Positions 1-11,300 of a DNA stretch of 64,000 nt are shown here, piece by piece. Each line of letters starts with the position of its first letter. Positions within the stretch are counted from its first letter, which is position 1. Source of the stretch: Lamellibrachia columna (Eukaryota > Annelida > Polychaeta > Sabellida > Siboglinidae). The notes beneath the pieces are model-generated. The model searched no databases. It saw only the letters and a program-made list of their open reading frames with translations, and was not told the origin of the DNA. The DNA is taken from the NCBI GenBank assembly GCA_963662155.1, contig OY759266.1:181001-245000 (forward strand), written 5' to 3'. The position numbers and the translations under genes are program-made.

Positions 1-1
1 A

Positions 2-277
2 TTCCCTGATTTGGCCGACGATGCGCGAAGTGATCTTATGGACACTCTAGGGGGGCAGGTTGTTGGACGAGATATTTGCCATGTTTGGTATAGTCGAGAG
101 TCTAGGCAGAAAATGCTGTACAATGGTAAAGTGGAAAAACTGAAAAAGAAAGCTGGTGGGACATATGTCATAGGTTATTGGCGCCGGGACGAAACATACG
201 ATGATGCCATCGATTTTGAGGTGTCAAGATATGAGCTGGCCGCAGATCTGGTGTGCAGAGACTTGATGTTTTCATGA
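2..277 (+). CDS. C-terminal end of an unrecognised protein, cut by window start
   Basis: The frame is open from the first bases to a TGA at 275-277 and gives about 91 residues. No in-frame ATG precedes codon 13, so the real start lies left of the window. The composition is protein-like and unlike the AT-rich spacer that follows: a GRDICHVWY segment, then YNGKVEKLKKK, then VIGYWRRDETYDDAIDF. A basic strand followed by an acidic strand resembles the small beta-barrel (Tudor- or chromo-like) tails seen on some transposon-derived and chromatin proteins, but this is only an impression. It could be a host last exon or the end of a transposon ORF. No splice acceptor was needed or seen inside it. Confidence 0.5.
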   Translation, partial: FPDLADDARSDLMDTLGGQVVGRDICHVWYSRESRQKMLYNGKVEKLKKKAGGTYVIGYWRRDETYDDAIDFEVSRYELAADLVCRDLMFS

Positions 278-1240
278 ACCTGGAAAAAATTAGTTGTTAT
301 GGTGTCGATGACTGACAATGAATATAGTAAAACAATGTCATGACTGTATGTCTATAATTATAAGTTGGTTAATTAGTTATTCACGAAATAATTAATTATG
401 TGTAATTGTGGAATACTATACTTAATTTTGCTATCTCCAGTTTATGTTTTTGTTTACTGAAAATGTCATTGAAATTGTTTAAGTGTCTGATTAACTATGA
501 ATACATGTAAAACAATTGTGTGTCTAAATAAGTCAGTTAATTAATTATTCATGAAATAATTAATTATGTGTAATTGTGGAATACTTAATTTTGCTATCTC
601 CAGTTTCTCTACTCCATAGTAGTGTTTTTGTGTGTGTATGTCATTGAAATATATTAATTGTGAATTGTGAATGACATTTTAAAGAAATTTATCAGTCCAA
701 TAAGTTGGTTAATTAGTGATTCGGGAAGTAATTAATGATATGTGATTGGAGATATACTATGTGCAGACACATTACATTCCCATCACTAGTTTGTATGTTA
801 TTTTGTGGCGTGATCTTGCTGAACATTTCATTAAAATATGATTGTACGAATGAATTTCTAAAAAAAAATTATTTCATGAAATCACTCGTTTGAGTAATTA
901 ATTATTAATCTAAGAACTTAATTAGCATCACAATGTAATAAAAACTATACCATTATAAATAGTTATCCATAGGAATTATGCACTAAAATTTTTATCTCAA
1001 TAGTATTAATATTAAGAAAGTTATGACATTTTGAAGTGCAAAAACTTGAATATTGGTCACACGTTTGCCTATGTTTTACTGTATAACAAAGGGACGAAAT
1101 TTAGAGATAATTTCCGACATTCAAATTGGCATAACTTTCTTAATATTCACCACAGAACAAATATCTAAGCACCATGTTAAAGGTGTGTCCAAGCTCTTTT
1201 CAGTGGTATCAATTTTATTGAGATACAATGTATTCTAAAA
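278..1240. other. AT-rich spacer or 3' UTR with three diverged direct repeats
   Basis: No gene is seen. A block beginning near 366, with the core ttaattatgtgtaattgtgg, recurs near 540 and in weaker form near 710, so the stretch behaves as a ~170-bp repeat in three diverged copies. Further right, attaatattaagaaagttat (about 1,004) is mirrored by ataactttcttaatatt (about 1,130), and atctcaata (about 995) by tattgagat (about 1,215), an imperfect inverted repeat of about 240 bp. It may be the 3' UTR of the preceding ORF or a decayed MITE. Confidence 0.4.
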
Positions 1241-1254
1241 AATATTGTCACGTA

Positions 1255-1604
1255 CCTAATGGGTATGAAAATATTGATAGAAATGTGTTTTTCTCACTCA
1301 AGAAGGATAGCAGAACTAGAGGACATGAGGTAAAATTAGTAAAGGATCAATGTAGATTGGACATCAGGAAGCACTCATTCTCACAGAGGACAATAAATGA
1401 ATGGAACAAATTGTCTGCAGATTGTGTAACTGCTAGCAGCGTGAATATGTTTAAAAACAAGGTTGACACATATCTCAGGAGGGCGGGTTATAAGTAGATG
1501 AACATTGTTGGACTCTCGATAAGCCAATGGCTTCCTTGTCCACTTGCCATCTGGGCTTTTGGCTTGGATGGAAAATCTTGTTAAATCTCTTGTTAAATCT
1601 TGTA
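1255..1604 (+). mobile_element. CR1-type LINE, 5'-truncated 3' end (copy 1)
   Basis: The reading frame through 1,497 encodes the conserved end of the ORF2 protein of the CR1 copies in this window: NGYENIDRNVFFSLKKDSR, then RTINEWNKLSADCV, then VDTYLRRAGYK and stop. The 3' UTR follows with the shared text gataagccaatggcttcctt and the tail cttgttaaat repeated three times (1,571-1,600). Endonuclease and reverse transcriptase are missing, the usual 5' truncation of LINE copies. The open frame shows a fairly young copy. Confidence 0.85.
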
Positions 1605-1721
1605 TACTATAAAATCAAGGAAAGGACCACCCGAATAAGTCGGTTGTATATTTATAAAACTAATTCCATATTTGACTAACGACATTCATGTTTCAAACAT
1701 GGACTTGTAGCTGGATGTATG

Positions 1722-2287
1722 TGTAACGTATGTGTGTATCAATATTTCAATTAAATGCACGATAACGCCTGATGGATGACGATTTCCCCAACAATTTTTA
1801 AACACACGTTTCCACACTTACGTGATTTTTACGAGAGAACGAAAAAGAGGCTTCGGCCGGGCACTTGCAATTTCTCGGTAAAGTCTCGCGAGATTATTAC
1901 AATGCAAACAGTTTGCATCCCGTAACATTTTGTGGCGAAGTTGAACCAAAATTTGTCTATTTATACCACCGAACGATGTTGTAGGTAAGAGTTATCACAC
2001 AGTGAAAGCCCCATAGTGCAATTTGAAATGGTGCGACATTTGCGTCCCAGTTATTTCGTTTGGCACCTGGAAGAAAATCCATCGACGACCTTTCGCAAAC
2101 TCAGAAGGGTCTCAGGCTCAGCTGTCAATCTATTTCTATTTTGGCTGAAGACGCCTGTTCAGTTGACTGTTGTTGGGAGTTGGCCAATGCCAGCAATTTC
2201 CATCGAATCATTGTTTCATACATTTTAATGTGTTGAACTAAATAGATTTAATATAACCTTCGTATTTACATTTGTCGTTTCGTTACA
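1722..2287 (+). mobile_element. Possible solo LTR (TGTAAC...GTTACA); alternatively a promoter block
   Basis: The block starts TGTAACG and ends CGTTACA, short inverted termini typical of Gypsy-group LTRs, and is 566 bp long. It is less AT-rich than its flanks and holds a TATTTATA box at 1,958-1,965 and the palindrome TCTCGCGAGA at 1,884-1,893, an element known from some animal promoters. No matching target duplication is visible (left gtatg, right cgtaa), and no gag or pol lies next to it. The alternative is a CpG-containing host promoter, possibly of the gene starting near 8,315. The 70-residue ORF inside (2,016-2,228) has no recognisable features. Confidence 0.4.
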
Positions 2288-2410
2288 CGTAATCATGGAC
2301 ATGACAGCTTCTGCCCTGGCCTGGATTTTTTAATAGTTCAACAGCTCCAGGCTCAGTCCAGTTGACAAGTTCTGTTGTGCATTATGTCTTCAATTGGTAT
2401 ATAAGTACAG

Positions 2411-3620
2411 TTATGCTAGTTAGCACAGTTGTGACAGTAAGTACAGCTGTGACAGTAAGTACAGTAGTGGTAGTACAGTTGTGACAGTAAGTACAGTTGT
2501 GACAGTAAGTACAGTAGTGGTAGTACAGCTGTGACAGTAAGTACAGTTGTGACAGTAAGTACAGTAGTGGTAGTACAGCTGTGACAGTAAGTACAGTAGT
2601 GGTAGTACAGCTGTGACAGTGAGTACAGTAGTGGTAGTACAGTTGTGACAGTAAGTACAGTAGTGGTAGTACAGCTGTGACAGTGAGTACAGTAGTGGTA
2701 GTACAGCTGTGACAGTGAGTACAGTAGTGGTAGTACAGTTGTGACAGTAAGTACAGTTGTGACAGTAAGTACAGTAGTGGTAGTACAGCTGTGACAGTAA
2801 GTACAGTAGTGGTAGTACAGTTGTGACAGTAAGTACAGTTGTGACAGTAAGTACAGTAGTGGTAGTACAGCTGTGACAGTAAGTACAGTAGTGGTAGTAC
2901 AGCTGTGACAGTGAGTACAGTTGTGACAGTAAGTACAGTAGTGGTAGTACAGTTGTGACAGTAAGTACAGCAGTGGTAGTACAGTTGTGACAGTAAGTAC
3001 AGTAGTGGTAGTACAGCTGTGACAGTAAGTACAGTAGTGGTAGTACAGTTGTGACAGTAAGTACAGTAGTGGTAGTACAGCTGTGACAGTAAGTACAGTA
3101 GTGGTAGTACAGCTGTGACAGTGAGTACAGTTGTGACAGTAAGTACAGTAGTGGTAGTACAGTTGTGACAGTAAGTACAGTAGTGGTAGTACAGTTGTGA
3201 CAGTAAGTACAGTAGTGGTAGTACAGCTGTGACAGTAAGTACAGTAGTGGTAGTACAGCTGTGACAGTGAGTACAGTTGTGACAGTAAGTACAGTAGTGG
3301 TAGTACAGTTGTGACAGTAAGTACAGTAGTAGTAGTACAGTTGTGACAGTAAGTACAGTTGTGACAGTAAGTACAGTAGTGGTAGTACAGCTGTGACAGT
3401 AAGTACAGTAGTGGTAGTACAGCTGTGACAGTGAGTACAGTAGTGGTAGTACAGCTGTGACAGTGAGTACAGTAGTGGTAGTACAGCTGTGACAGTGAGT
3501 ACAGTAGTGGTAGTACAGCTGTGACAGTAAGTACAGTAGTGGTAGTACAGTTGTGACAGTAAGTACAGTAGTGGTAGTACAGCTGTGACAGTGAGTACAG
3601 TAGTGGTAGTACAGTTGTAG
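2411..3620. repeat. Minisatellite, 14-bp plus 18-bp compound unit
   Basis: Two short modules alternate: gtacagtagtggta (14 bp) and gtacagytgtgacagtra (18 bp). The 18-bp module is sometimes doubled, and the array covers about 1.2 kb. Most 18-bp modules carry GTAAGT, the intron side of a perfect 5' splice site, preceded by ACA. Several frames stay open on the minus strand only because of the repeat; these are not genes. Confidence 0.95.
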
Positions 3621-3679
3621 GCCTAAAATTTGGTAAACCTGAGGGCAAGGCGAGTTGGCCTTAGCTTTTATATATTTTA

Positions 3680-3757
3680 TGGGGCACCATGGCCAGTAGG
3701 TAGGGCACCGAGGCCAGTAGGTAGGGCACTGAGGCCAGTAGGTAGGGCACTGCTGCA
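3680..3757. repeat. 22-bp tandem repeat, about 3.5 copies
   Basis: The unit is ggccagtaggtagggcaccg with small changes. It sits just right of the large minisatellite and is unrelated to it in sequence. Confidence 0.85.
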
Positions 3758-4039
3758 AATTGCCGCCTCCCGCCGCCAAGTTCGAGCCCTGCAGTTGTGA
3801 TGTATCTGCATAGGGATCTGCATGTATGAATTACTGGCAAATAATGTCCTTTGGCTTCGGGCATGTCACACCAGTGCGCATGGTTACCAGAATTAGTGTC
3901 AATAATAATGCATTAGATAGATATGGGGGAAAAGGTCAATGTTTTAAATCCAAGGGGCTCCCATCTATAATAATAAAATCTTTATTTTCGCACATTAAAA
4001 ATGGCAATTGTACATTCTTTAAAATACAATAATGTCCGT

Positions 4040-4567
4040 GATAATACAGTTGACATCATCATCGTCTAAAATATTACATGTCTTAAAACCATTTCAGATG
4101 TCTAACATTTCCGATAAAACGTTCACATTTGATGTTGTTACGTTAGACAAACCAGCTTGTCACACACGGCCAATGTCATGCACAGACACGTCATACATTG
4201 TATCACATTCATTTAGGATATGATGGTAATTTGCTCTACAATTTGACCATGGGTTTGCAATGGACAACTTAGCAACACTGTTTATAATCGGTGAATTGTG
4301 GTTCATAGCTTTATGAATAAATTTTGAGAACCTTTGCTTTAAGATTACCAATAATGGCAAACTATCCGATAACAATGCTATAACATCACCGTGTGTAAGC
4401 GGTGCTAGCCCCCACAACTTTCTAAGCGCTTTTCGCCATGCAGTGCAAATAGTGCCAACACTCTTACTCTTTAACATTCGTCTTAATATGACCGAAATCG
4501 GCCATGAACATATTATACCCTCTCCAGAATTTCTTATTTGATGGCCAAATATGTCAGGAGAAAGCAA
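4040..4567 (-). mobile_element. LINE reverse transcriptase C-terminal fragment
   Basis: The minus-strand frame from 4,567 to 4,160 reads as the region downstream of the reverse transcriptase in many non-LTR elements. Hallmarks are a CTAWRKALRKLWGL segment, a following THGD, then KQRFSKFIHKAMNHNSPI and a later SIANPWSNCRANY. It lacks the fingers-palm motifs, so it is a 3' fragment. It is clearly different from the CR1 copies elsewhere in the window. Confidence 0.65.
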
Positions 4568-4589
4568 ATAATTTTTCTTAAATTGCTGA

Positions 4590-5030
4590 AAAATCCACTT
4601 GATTTACTTTTTCGTGAACTATGGACACCGCTTCTAAGAGAGCTGCACTGGCTGCCGATAGCAGTGCAAGTTGAATTCAAAATACTACTACTCGTACACA
4701 GAGCACTCAATGGGTGTGCGCCGGACTACATCGCCAACTATGTCAGCCGACGTCTGCCACCTAGATTGTTGCGCTCGAGTGAACTTAATCTGCTTTGTAT
4801 CGAGCTAAACGGATTTGGGGAGACCGATCCTTCATCATCGCAGCCCCGACATTATGGAACCTGTTGCCACAACATCTGACATTAATGGCTCTCAGAAGAT
4901 GTTTTTAAAGTACAGTCAAAGACACATTTATAGAATAAAATATTGAACATTTTGTATGGTGCCATGAGCAACGACTGTTTTAGTGGCGCCTTATAAATTT
5001 GACAATTGATTGACTGACATGTATGACACT
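4590..5030 (+). mobile_element. L2-like LINE 3' end, frameshifted
   Basis: The frame from about 4,600 reads LLRELHWLPIAVQVEFKI, then LLVHRALNGCAPDYIANYV, and later GDRSFIIAAPTLWNLLPQHL in another frame near 4,816-4,878. These are hallmarks of the end of L2- and Rex-like ORF2 proteins, with one frameshift near 4,810. The 3' end has the typical gcgccttataaattt followed by a short tgattga-type tail (5,003-5,018). It is non-functional. Confidence 0.75.
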
Positions 5031-6764
5031 AAATACCTATATACCATGGTCGAACGTAATTTCACAGGCTTTTATTTAATACAATTTGGAAATATATAAT
5101 TTTGTTAAGCCGTTTATTATCAAATATATGAATTTCTAACAAATCTGGCAGTGTCCAATAAGTTGACCTCCAAATAAATGGAGGTCATTTAGCAATCATG
5201 ATTTGATATTGACACCATTAACAATGTAACCTAGCTACTTTTGTTGATTTACATTGGCAGATAATTTTATTTTAAACCAAAAAAAGCACTGAATAGTTAA
5301 AGGAATAGTTGTGACAAGCTGTCTGTGTAAAATAATTTATTCTTTGAAAATAATTAATCATAAAAACAGAACTTCCTTGTCATATAGAAAGTTAAAGATT
5401 TAGTTTTAATTGCTTGCAGGAGTAGTAACCAACTAGTTAGATGGTGGTGGATTAGTTCCATGTCCGAAGTAGTATTCATTATCATTGATAAGCTTGCGCT
5501 AGTCCACCAGTCAGTCGTAGAAAGTCTTCAATATGCACTCGAAGCGTGTCAGATAGAAACCAATAAGTGAGCAACTTGAAAGTCGATGCAACTGAAGTGA
5601 ATCAACTGTATGTGACACTTTGGGAGAACATTTTTTAAAACATCTGGCACATTGGGTACTGGTATATTGGGTACTGCACCTCAATTGATAATGGCTCGGT
5701 TGTCAGAATTGTTATTGACTATATGCACCATGTCTAGACGGGTAGCCATAATTGTCAACTGCGATATCCCATGCCTGGGGATTCTGTAGAAGTAGAATGT
5801 GGACAACTTCTCTCTGTAAAGCCTGGGGACTGGAGTGTCTTTCTCAAAAAGTAGGACTTTCAAATTAACCAATGGCAATGACATCACAACTGCAGTCAAC
5901 CTGCCTTGATGAGACTGCTAGTAGACGTGAACACTGTCTATCAATGTCTGAACGTCATAGTCACGAGTTGACCAAAACATATATAGGAGTGGATTAGTGG
6001 GGTCAGAGAGTATCTAAATAAGTTCCTCATGACTGAAAATGTAGGCATGTACTCATTAACCATTACTATAGGACCAAAAATAAAAGACATTAAAAATTAT
6101 TTTACTTGACGGAAGCCTATAAAAACAAAGAAAATGCGATTTTCATGAAAGTAGTGACTAGTCGTAGGCTTTTGAATTTGATTTTAATGGATTCCTTAGT
6201 CGTTAAATCATGACGGTAGCCCTATAATTGACAAAATTATGCTAAACGTTGGTTTTTCACCTCAAAATTTCAGTTTTTAGCCCTATTTCATGAAAAAATA
6301 AGAAATCAAACAGATTTTTCACCAATAGAAAAAATTGTATTTTCTTTCACCTGACATATTTAGCCATCAAATAAGATAGGAGCCCAATGGATCTGACAGT
6401 TTCACCAAAATAAGTGACAGTTTTCCCACCACTATGTTAGATAAATTAAAATTAAACCTAAAAATAGCTATTACAAAATACCAATTACAGTGATCATTTC
6501 CATATGTGTATGTTTTCAATACTGAAGAGATTTTGGCGGCTCAGTTTAGAATTGATCTGACATGAATGTCAGAGTAAAGGACATTGCAATTATGTTATTA
6601 TTTGATAGAACATATATGTTAGATATAGTTGAGATAAAATTGTGTGCATGAAAGCAATATTCCCTTTGTGAAGATTAAATTAAAGTTACAAACTTAGTCT
6701 CTTAGACTTAGGTGATTGCCTAAGTCTAAGTCGGCTTAGTGTCTTAGACTTAGGTCATGATAAT
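5031..6764. other. AT-rich spacer, no gene seen
   Basis: I see no convincing ORF, RNA gene or transposon end here. Only small features occur, such as a doubled attgggtactg (about 5,651-5,676) and the repeated agtcttagacttaggt phrase at 6,698-6,755 just before the next minisatellite. Confidence 0.6.
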
Positions 6765-6774
6765 GATGTTCTTA

Positions 6775-7727
6775 TTGTCAGTGTAATAACTACTGACAAC
6801 ACCATTTTTGTTACTGTCAGTGTGATAACTACTGACAACACCATTTTTGTTACTGTCAGTGTGATAACTACTGACAACACCATTTTTGTTACTGTCAGTG
6901 TGATAACTACTGACAACACCATTTTTGTTACTGTCAGTGTGATAACTTCTGACAACACCATTTTTGTTACTGTCAGTGTGATAACTACTGACAACACCAT
7001 TTTTTTTACTGTCAGTGTGATAACTTCTGACAACACCATTTTTTTACTGTCAGTGTGATAACTTCTGACAACACCATTTTTTTACTGTCAGTGTGATAAC
7101 TTCTGACAACACCATTTTTTTACTGTCAGTGTGATAACTTCTGACAACACCATTTTTTTACTGTCAGTGTGATAACTTCTGACAACACCATTTTTGTTAC
7201 TGTCAGTGTGATAACTTCTGACAACACCATTTTTTTACTGTCAGTGTGATAACTTCTGACAACACCATTTTTGTTACTGTCAGTGTGATAACTTCTGACA
7301 ACACCATTTTTTTACTGTCAGTGTGATAACTTCTGACAACACCATTTTTTTACTGTCAGTGTGATAACTTCTGACAACACCATTTTTTTACTGTCAGTGT
7401 GATAACTTCTGACAACACCATTTTTGTTACTGTCAGTGTGATAACTTCTGACAACACCATTTTTGTTACTGTCAGTGTGATAACTTCTGACAACACCATT
7501 TTTGTTACTGTCAGTGTGATAACTTCTGACAACACCATTTTTTTACTGTCAGTGTGATAACTTCTGACAACACCATTTTTGTTACTGTCAGTGTGATAAC
7601 TTCTGACAACACCATTTTTTTACTGTCAGTGTGATAACTTCTGACAACACCATTTTTTTACTGTCAGTGTGATAACTTCTGACAACACCATTTTTTTACT
7701 GTCAGTGTGATAACTTCTGACAACACC
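6775..7727. repeat. Minisatellite, 38-39-bp unit, about 25 copies
   Basis: The unit core is gtcagtgtgataacttctga followed by caacaccatttttgttact. The left five units carry actac where the rest carry acttc, so there are two subfamilies. Units with ttttttta instead of tttttgtta are 38 bp and break the frame, which is why the spurious ORFs here are short. Confidence 0.95.
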
Positions 7728-7837
7728 AATGTTATGCTCAGTGTAAATATGTACTTCTTGGGCCGCTAAAAGAAAAACCAGAAAGTTACATGAAATAAAA
7801 TGTGAAGTGTGACCTATTTAATCACAACACTCATTGA

Positions 7838-7935
7838 TGTGAACACTGAGTGATGTGAACACTGAGTGATGTAAACACTGAGTGATGTAAACCCTGAGTG
7901 ATGTAATCCCTGAATCATGTCACCTCCGAGTCATG
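7838..7935. repeat. 18-bp tandem repeat, about 5 copies
   Basis: The unit is cactgagtgatgtgaa with increasing divergence to the right (ccctgagtgatgtaat, ccgagtcatgtgat). No gene is seen between here and 8,314. Confidence 0.8.
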
Positions 7936-8314
7936 TGATCCATATGCACAACCTTTGCATGGTAGAAAAAATGGGATGTCAGCGAAGTCAGCAAGTATAA
8001 AATTGCAGATTCAGGATTTTGTTCAGTCTTGTTGCATATAAAACAGGACATTGATTATAACCAACACATTGGTTGTCAAAATACAAATGAAACAACAATA
8101 GTTAATGGAGTCTCATCCAATCTATCTATGATGACATGGACAGCAATATAGGGTTTGTGTCAGATCACACATGTGTTGGTATGGGAAAAGTGTAATAAAC
8201 TTAAAATTATGTAAATATTAGTTTAACGTCTTGAAACATCACAATCATCTGATTTCAACATCCACCAACTACAATTAATAAACTACCATTGATAATTGTG
8301 TGTCATCTTTTCAG

Positions 8315-8351
8315 GAACACAGGCATGATGGATTCGGAAAATGAACCTGAG
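8315..8351 (+). CDS. Exon 1 seen (residues 1-9)
   Basis: Acceptor catcttttcag at 8,314 and donor GAG|gtaaaa at 8,352. The first ATG in frame is at 8,325, immediately followed by a second ATG, and reads MMDSENEPE. Because an acceptor precedes it, at least one upstream exon (5' UTR or coding) must exist; I could not locate it. It ends in phase 0. Confidence 0.7.
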
Positions 8352-11300
8352 GTAAAACCTAGTTGATATCTTTAGTTGTCTGGTGGATGATGTAATATAA
8401 TAATAACAACTTCTGTTTTGACCATCCACACAAATCACTGGTCTTTTGTGACAACAGTAACAATTGCGAATGTTGACAAAAGATGCATTCAAATAGAAAG
8501 GTTGATGTCATCATTCATTGGTTAACTGAATGAATGTTTAACAAGAACATTGCATCACTAAATTTATTAGTAGTATTAGTAGTATTTATGTAACATCTTG
8601 GCTGGTTAAAAATAATATCCATAAAAATGTGTTACTATCTTGATCTTTCATCTATGAATATTTTCAAAAATGCACGATTTGATGATGAAATAAAAATAAA
8701 CCAATTTTACTTTATTGACAGACCAATAACTCTTCATCTTAATTAAAATGTGAAATACAGGGTCATGGGCCTGTATAATATTTTTGTTTTTCAGATGATT
8801 TATTTGGTCCAGTTCCTGTTTTATGCCATTTCTTTTTATTATTTCATTAGATATATTAGTGCATTAGAGGCAATTAGTACATTAGACATATTAGTGCATT
8901 ATATATATTAGTGCATTATATATATTAGTGCAGCAATAAATATTGAACCATAACTTGTAACATTGTAAATTTAGATGTACTTTTGGATAGCAAATGATAC
9001 GAATATATCAGTTAACCCCCAAACAGCTCCATATCAGTTAACCCCCAACCAGCTCCGTATCAGTTAACCACCAACCAGCTGCTTATTAGTTAACCACCAA
9101 CCAGCTCTTATCAGTTAATCCCCAACCAGCTCCATATCAGTTAACCACCAACCACCTCCATATCAGTTAACCACCAACGAGCTCTGTATCAGTTAATCCC
9201 CAACCAGCTCCGTATCAGTTAACCACCAACCAGCTCCATATCAGTTAACCACCAACCAGCTCCGCATCAGCTAACCCCCAACCAGCTCCGTATCAGTTAG
9301 CCAATGAGAATCATTGCACATTTCCTTTAGTTTTTCTTGTGTTCCAGAGGGAGCCACTAAGGTTTGACCTTGACCTCAACAATGTGCCGCCCGACATGGT
9401 GGAGGTCATGCTGCAGATTAAGCAGGTACGTGTCTGCACTCAAGCTGTACCATACCGGGACAGTGGCATACATTGGAGCTGTGGCATACACTGGAGCTGT
9501 GGCATACAGTGGGGCTGTGGCATACACTGGAGCTGTGCATACAGCGGGGCTGTGGCATACAGTGGAGCTGTGGCATACAGTGGGGCTGTGGCATACAGTG
9601 GGGCATTGGCATACAGTGGGGCTGTGGCATACAGTGGGGCAGTGGCATACAGTGGGGCATTGGCATACAGTGGGGCATTGGCATACACTGGAGCTGTGGC
9701 ATACAGTGGGACAGTGGCATACAGTGGGGCAGTGGCATACAGTGGGGCTGTGGTATACACTGAAGCTGTGGCATACAGTGGGATAGCGGCATACACTGGA
9801 GCTATGGCATACAGTGGGGCAGTGGCATACACTGGAGCTGTGGCATACAGTGGGGCAGTGGCATACACTGAAGCTGTGGCATACAGTGGGGCTGTGACAT
9901 ACAGTGGGGCAGTGGCATACACTGGAGCTATGGCATACAGTGGGGCAGTGGCATACACTGGAGCTGTGGCATACAGTGGGGCTGTGATATACACTGGAGC
10001 TGTGGCATACACTGGAGCTGTGGCATACACTGGAGCTGTGGAATACAGTGAGGCTGTGGTATACACTGAAGCTGTGGCATACAGTTGGGCAGTGGCATAC
10101 AGTGGGGCAGTGGCATACAGTGGGGCAGTGGCATACACTGAAGCTGTGGCATACAGTGGAGCTGTGGCATACAGTGGGGCAGTGGCATACACTGGAGCTG
10201 TGGCATACACTGGAGCTGTGGCATACAGTGGAGCTGTGACATACAGTGGAGCTGTGGCATACACTGAAGCTGTGGCATACACTGGAGCTGTGACATACAC
10301 TGGAGCTGTGGCATACAGTGGGGCAGTGGCATACAGTGGAGCTGTGGCATACACTGGAGCTGTGGCATACACTGGAGCTGTGACATACACTGGAGCTGTG
10401 GCATACACTGGAGCTGTGGCATACAGTGGGGCTGTGGCATACACTGGAGCTGTGGCATATAGTGAGACTGAGGCATACAGTGGGACTGTGGCATACAGTG
10501 GGGCCATGATGTACAGTGGGGCTGTAGTGTTCAGTGGAGCTTGGTGTACTGTGGGGCTGTGGTGTACAGTGGGGCTGTGGCCTACTGTGGGGCTGTGGTG
10601 TACAGTGGACATGTGACCTTCAGTGTGATGTACAATGGGGTATGCTATACAATAGGACTGATGTACAGTTGGGCTGTGGTGTACAGTGACCTGACTCTTG
10701 GTGGTGTTTGTAACTTGTATTATGTTGTGTGTTTCAGCTGTGTGAGAAAATGCTCTTCCATTGGAAAACATTTCCCATTATACTTCCGGCATCGATCACT
10801 GAGAAGAGAGTTGGATCCGAGGTAATGACGATGTGTAGCTTCAGTTGGCCATTGGCTTCTCCTTGCAATCTCTCTTTAGGCCATTGCTTCTCCTTGCAAT
10901 CTCTCTTTAGGCCATTGGCTTCTCCTTGCAATCTCTCTTTAGACCATTGGCATCTCCTTGCAATCACTCTTTAGGCCAATGGCATCTCCTTGCAATCTCT
11001 CTTTAGGCCATTGGTGTCTCCTTGCAATCTCTCTTTAGGCCATTGATGTCTCCTTGCAATCTCTCTTTAGACCATTGGTGTCTCCTTGCAATATCTCTAG
11101 CCACTTCGAATCCACCATCTGTCCAATGCTTGATGTTGTCAAGCAATCCTGTGGTTCTTCTACCTTTGGTTTTGTTCCTGGTGGTTCTCTAAAGACCTGA
11201 CTCTGAAGTAAACTGTCTTTGAAACAGTTCATCTTAGTTGGCTTAAGATGATATCAATGAATGTTGAGCACCATCTCTGTTGGGTTGGGTAACTGTTGGG

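Noticed and set aside
1722..2287. Full LTR retrotransposon
   Set aside because: No second LTR, primer-binding site or gag/pol was found within reach; at most a solo LTR.
2382..3779. 465- and 410-codon minus-strand ORFs rich in Cys, Tyr and Thr
   Set aside because: They are translation of the 14+18-bp minisatellite. No start context, splice structure or unique domain supports them.
9339..10771. 425-codon (+) and 443-codon (-) ORFs of Ala-Tyr-Ser-Gly type
   Set aside because: They are an 18-bp repeat read in all frames. Only 9,348-9,425 is coding, and it is spliced out of this frame at 9,426.
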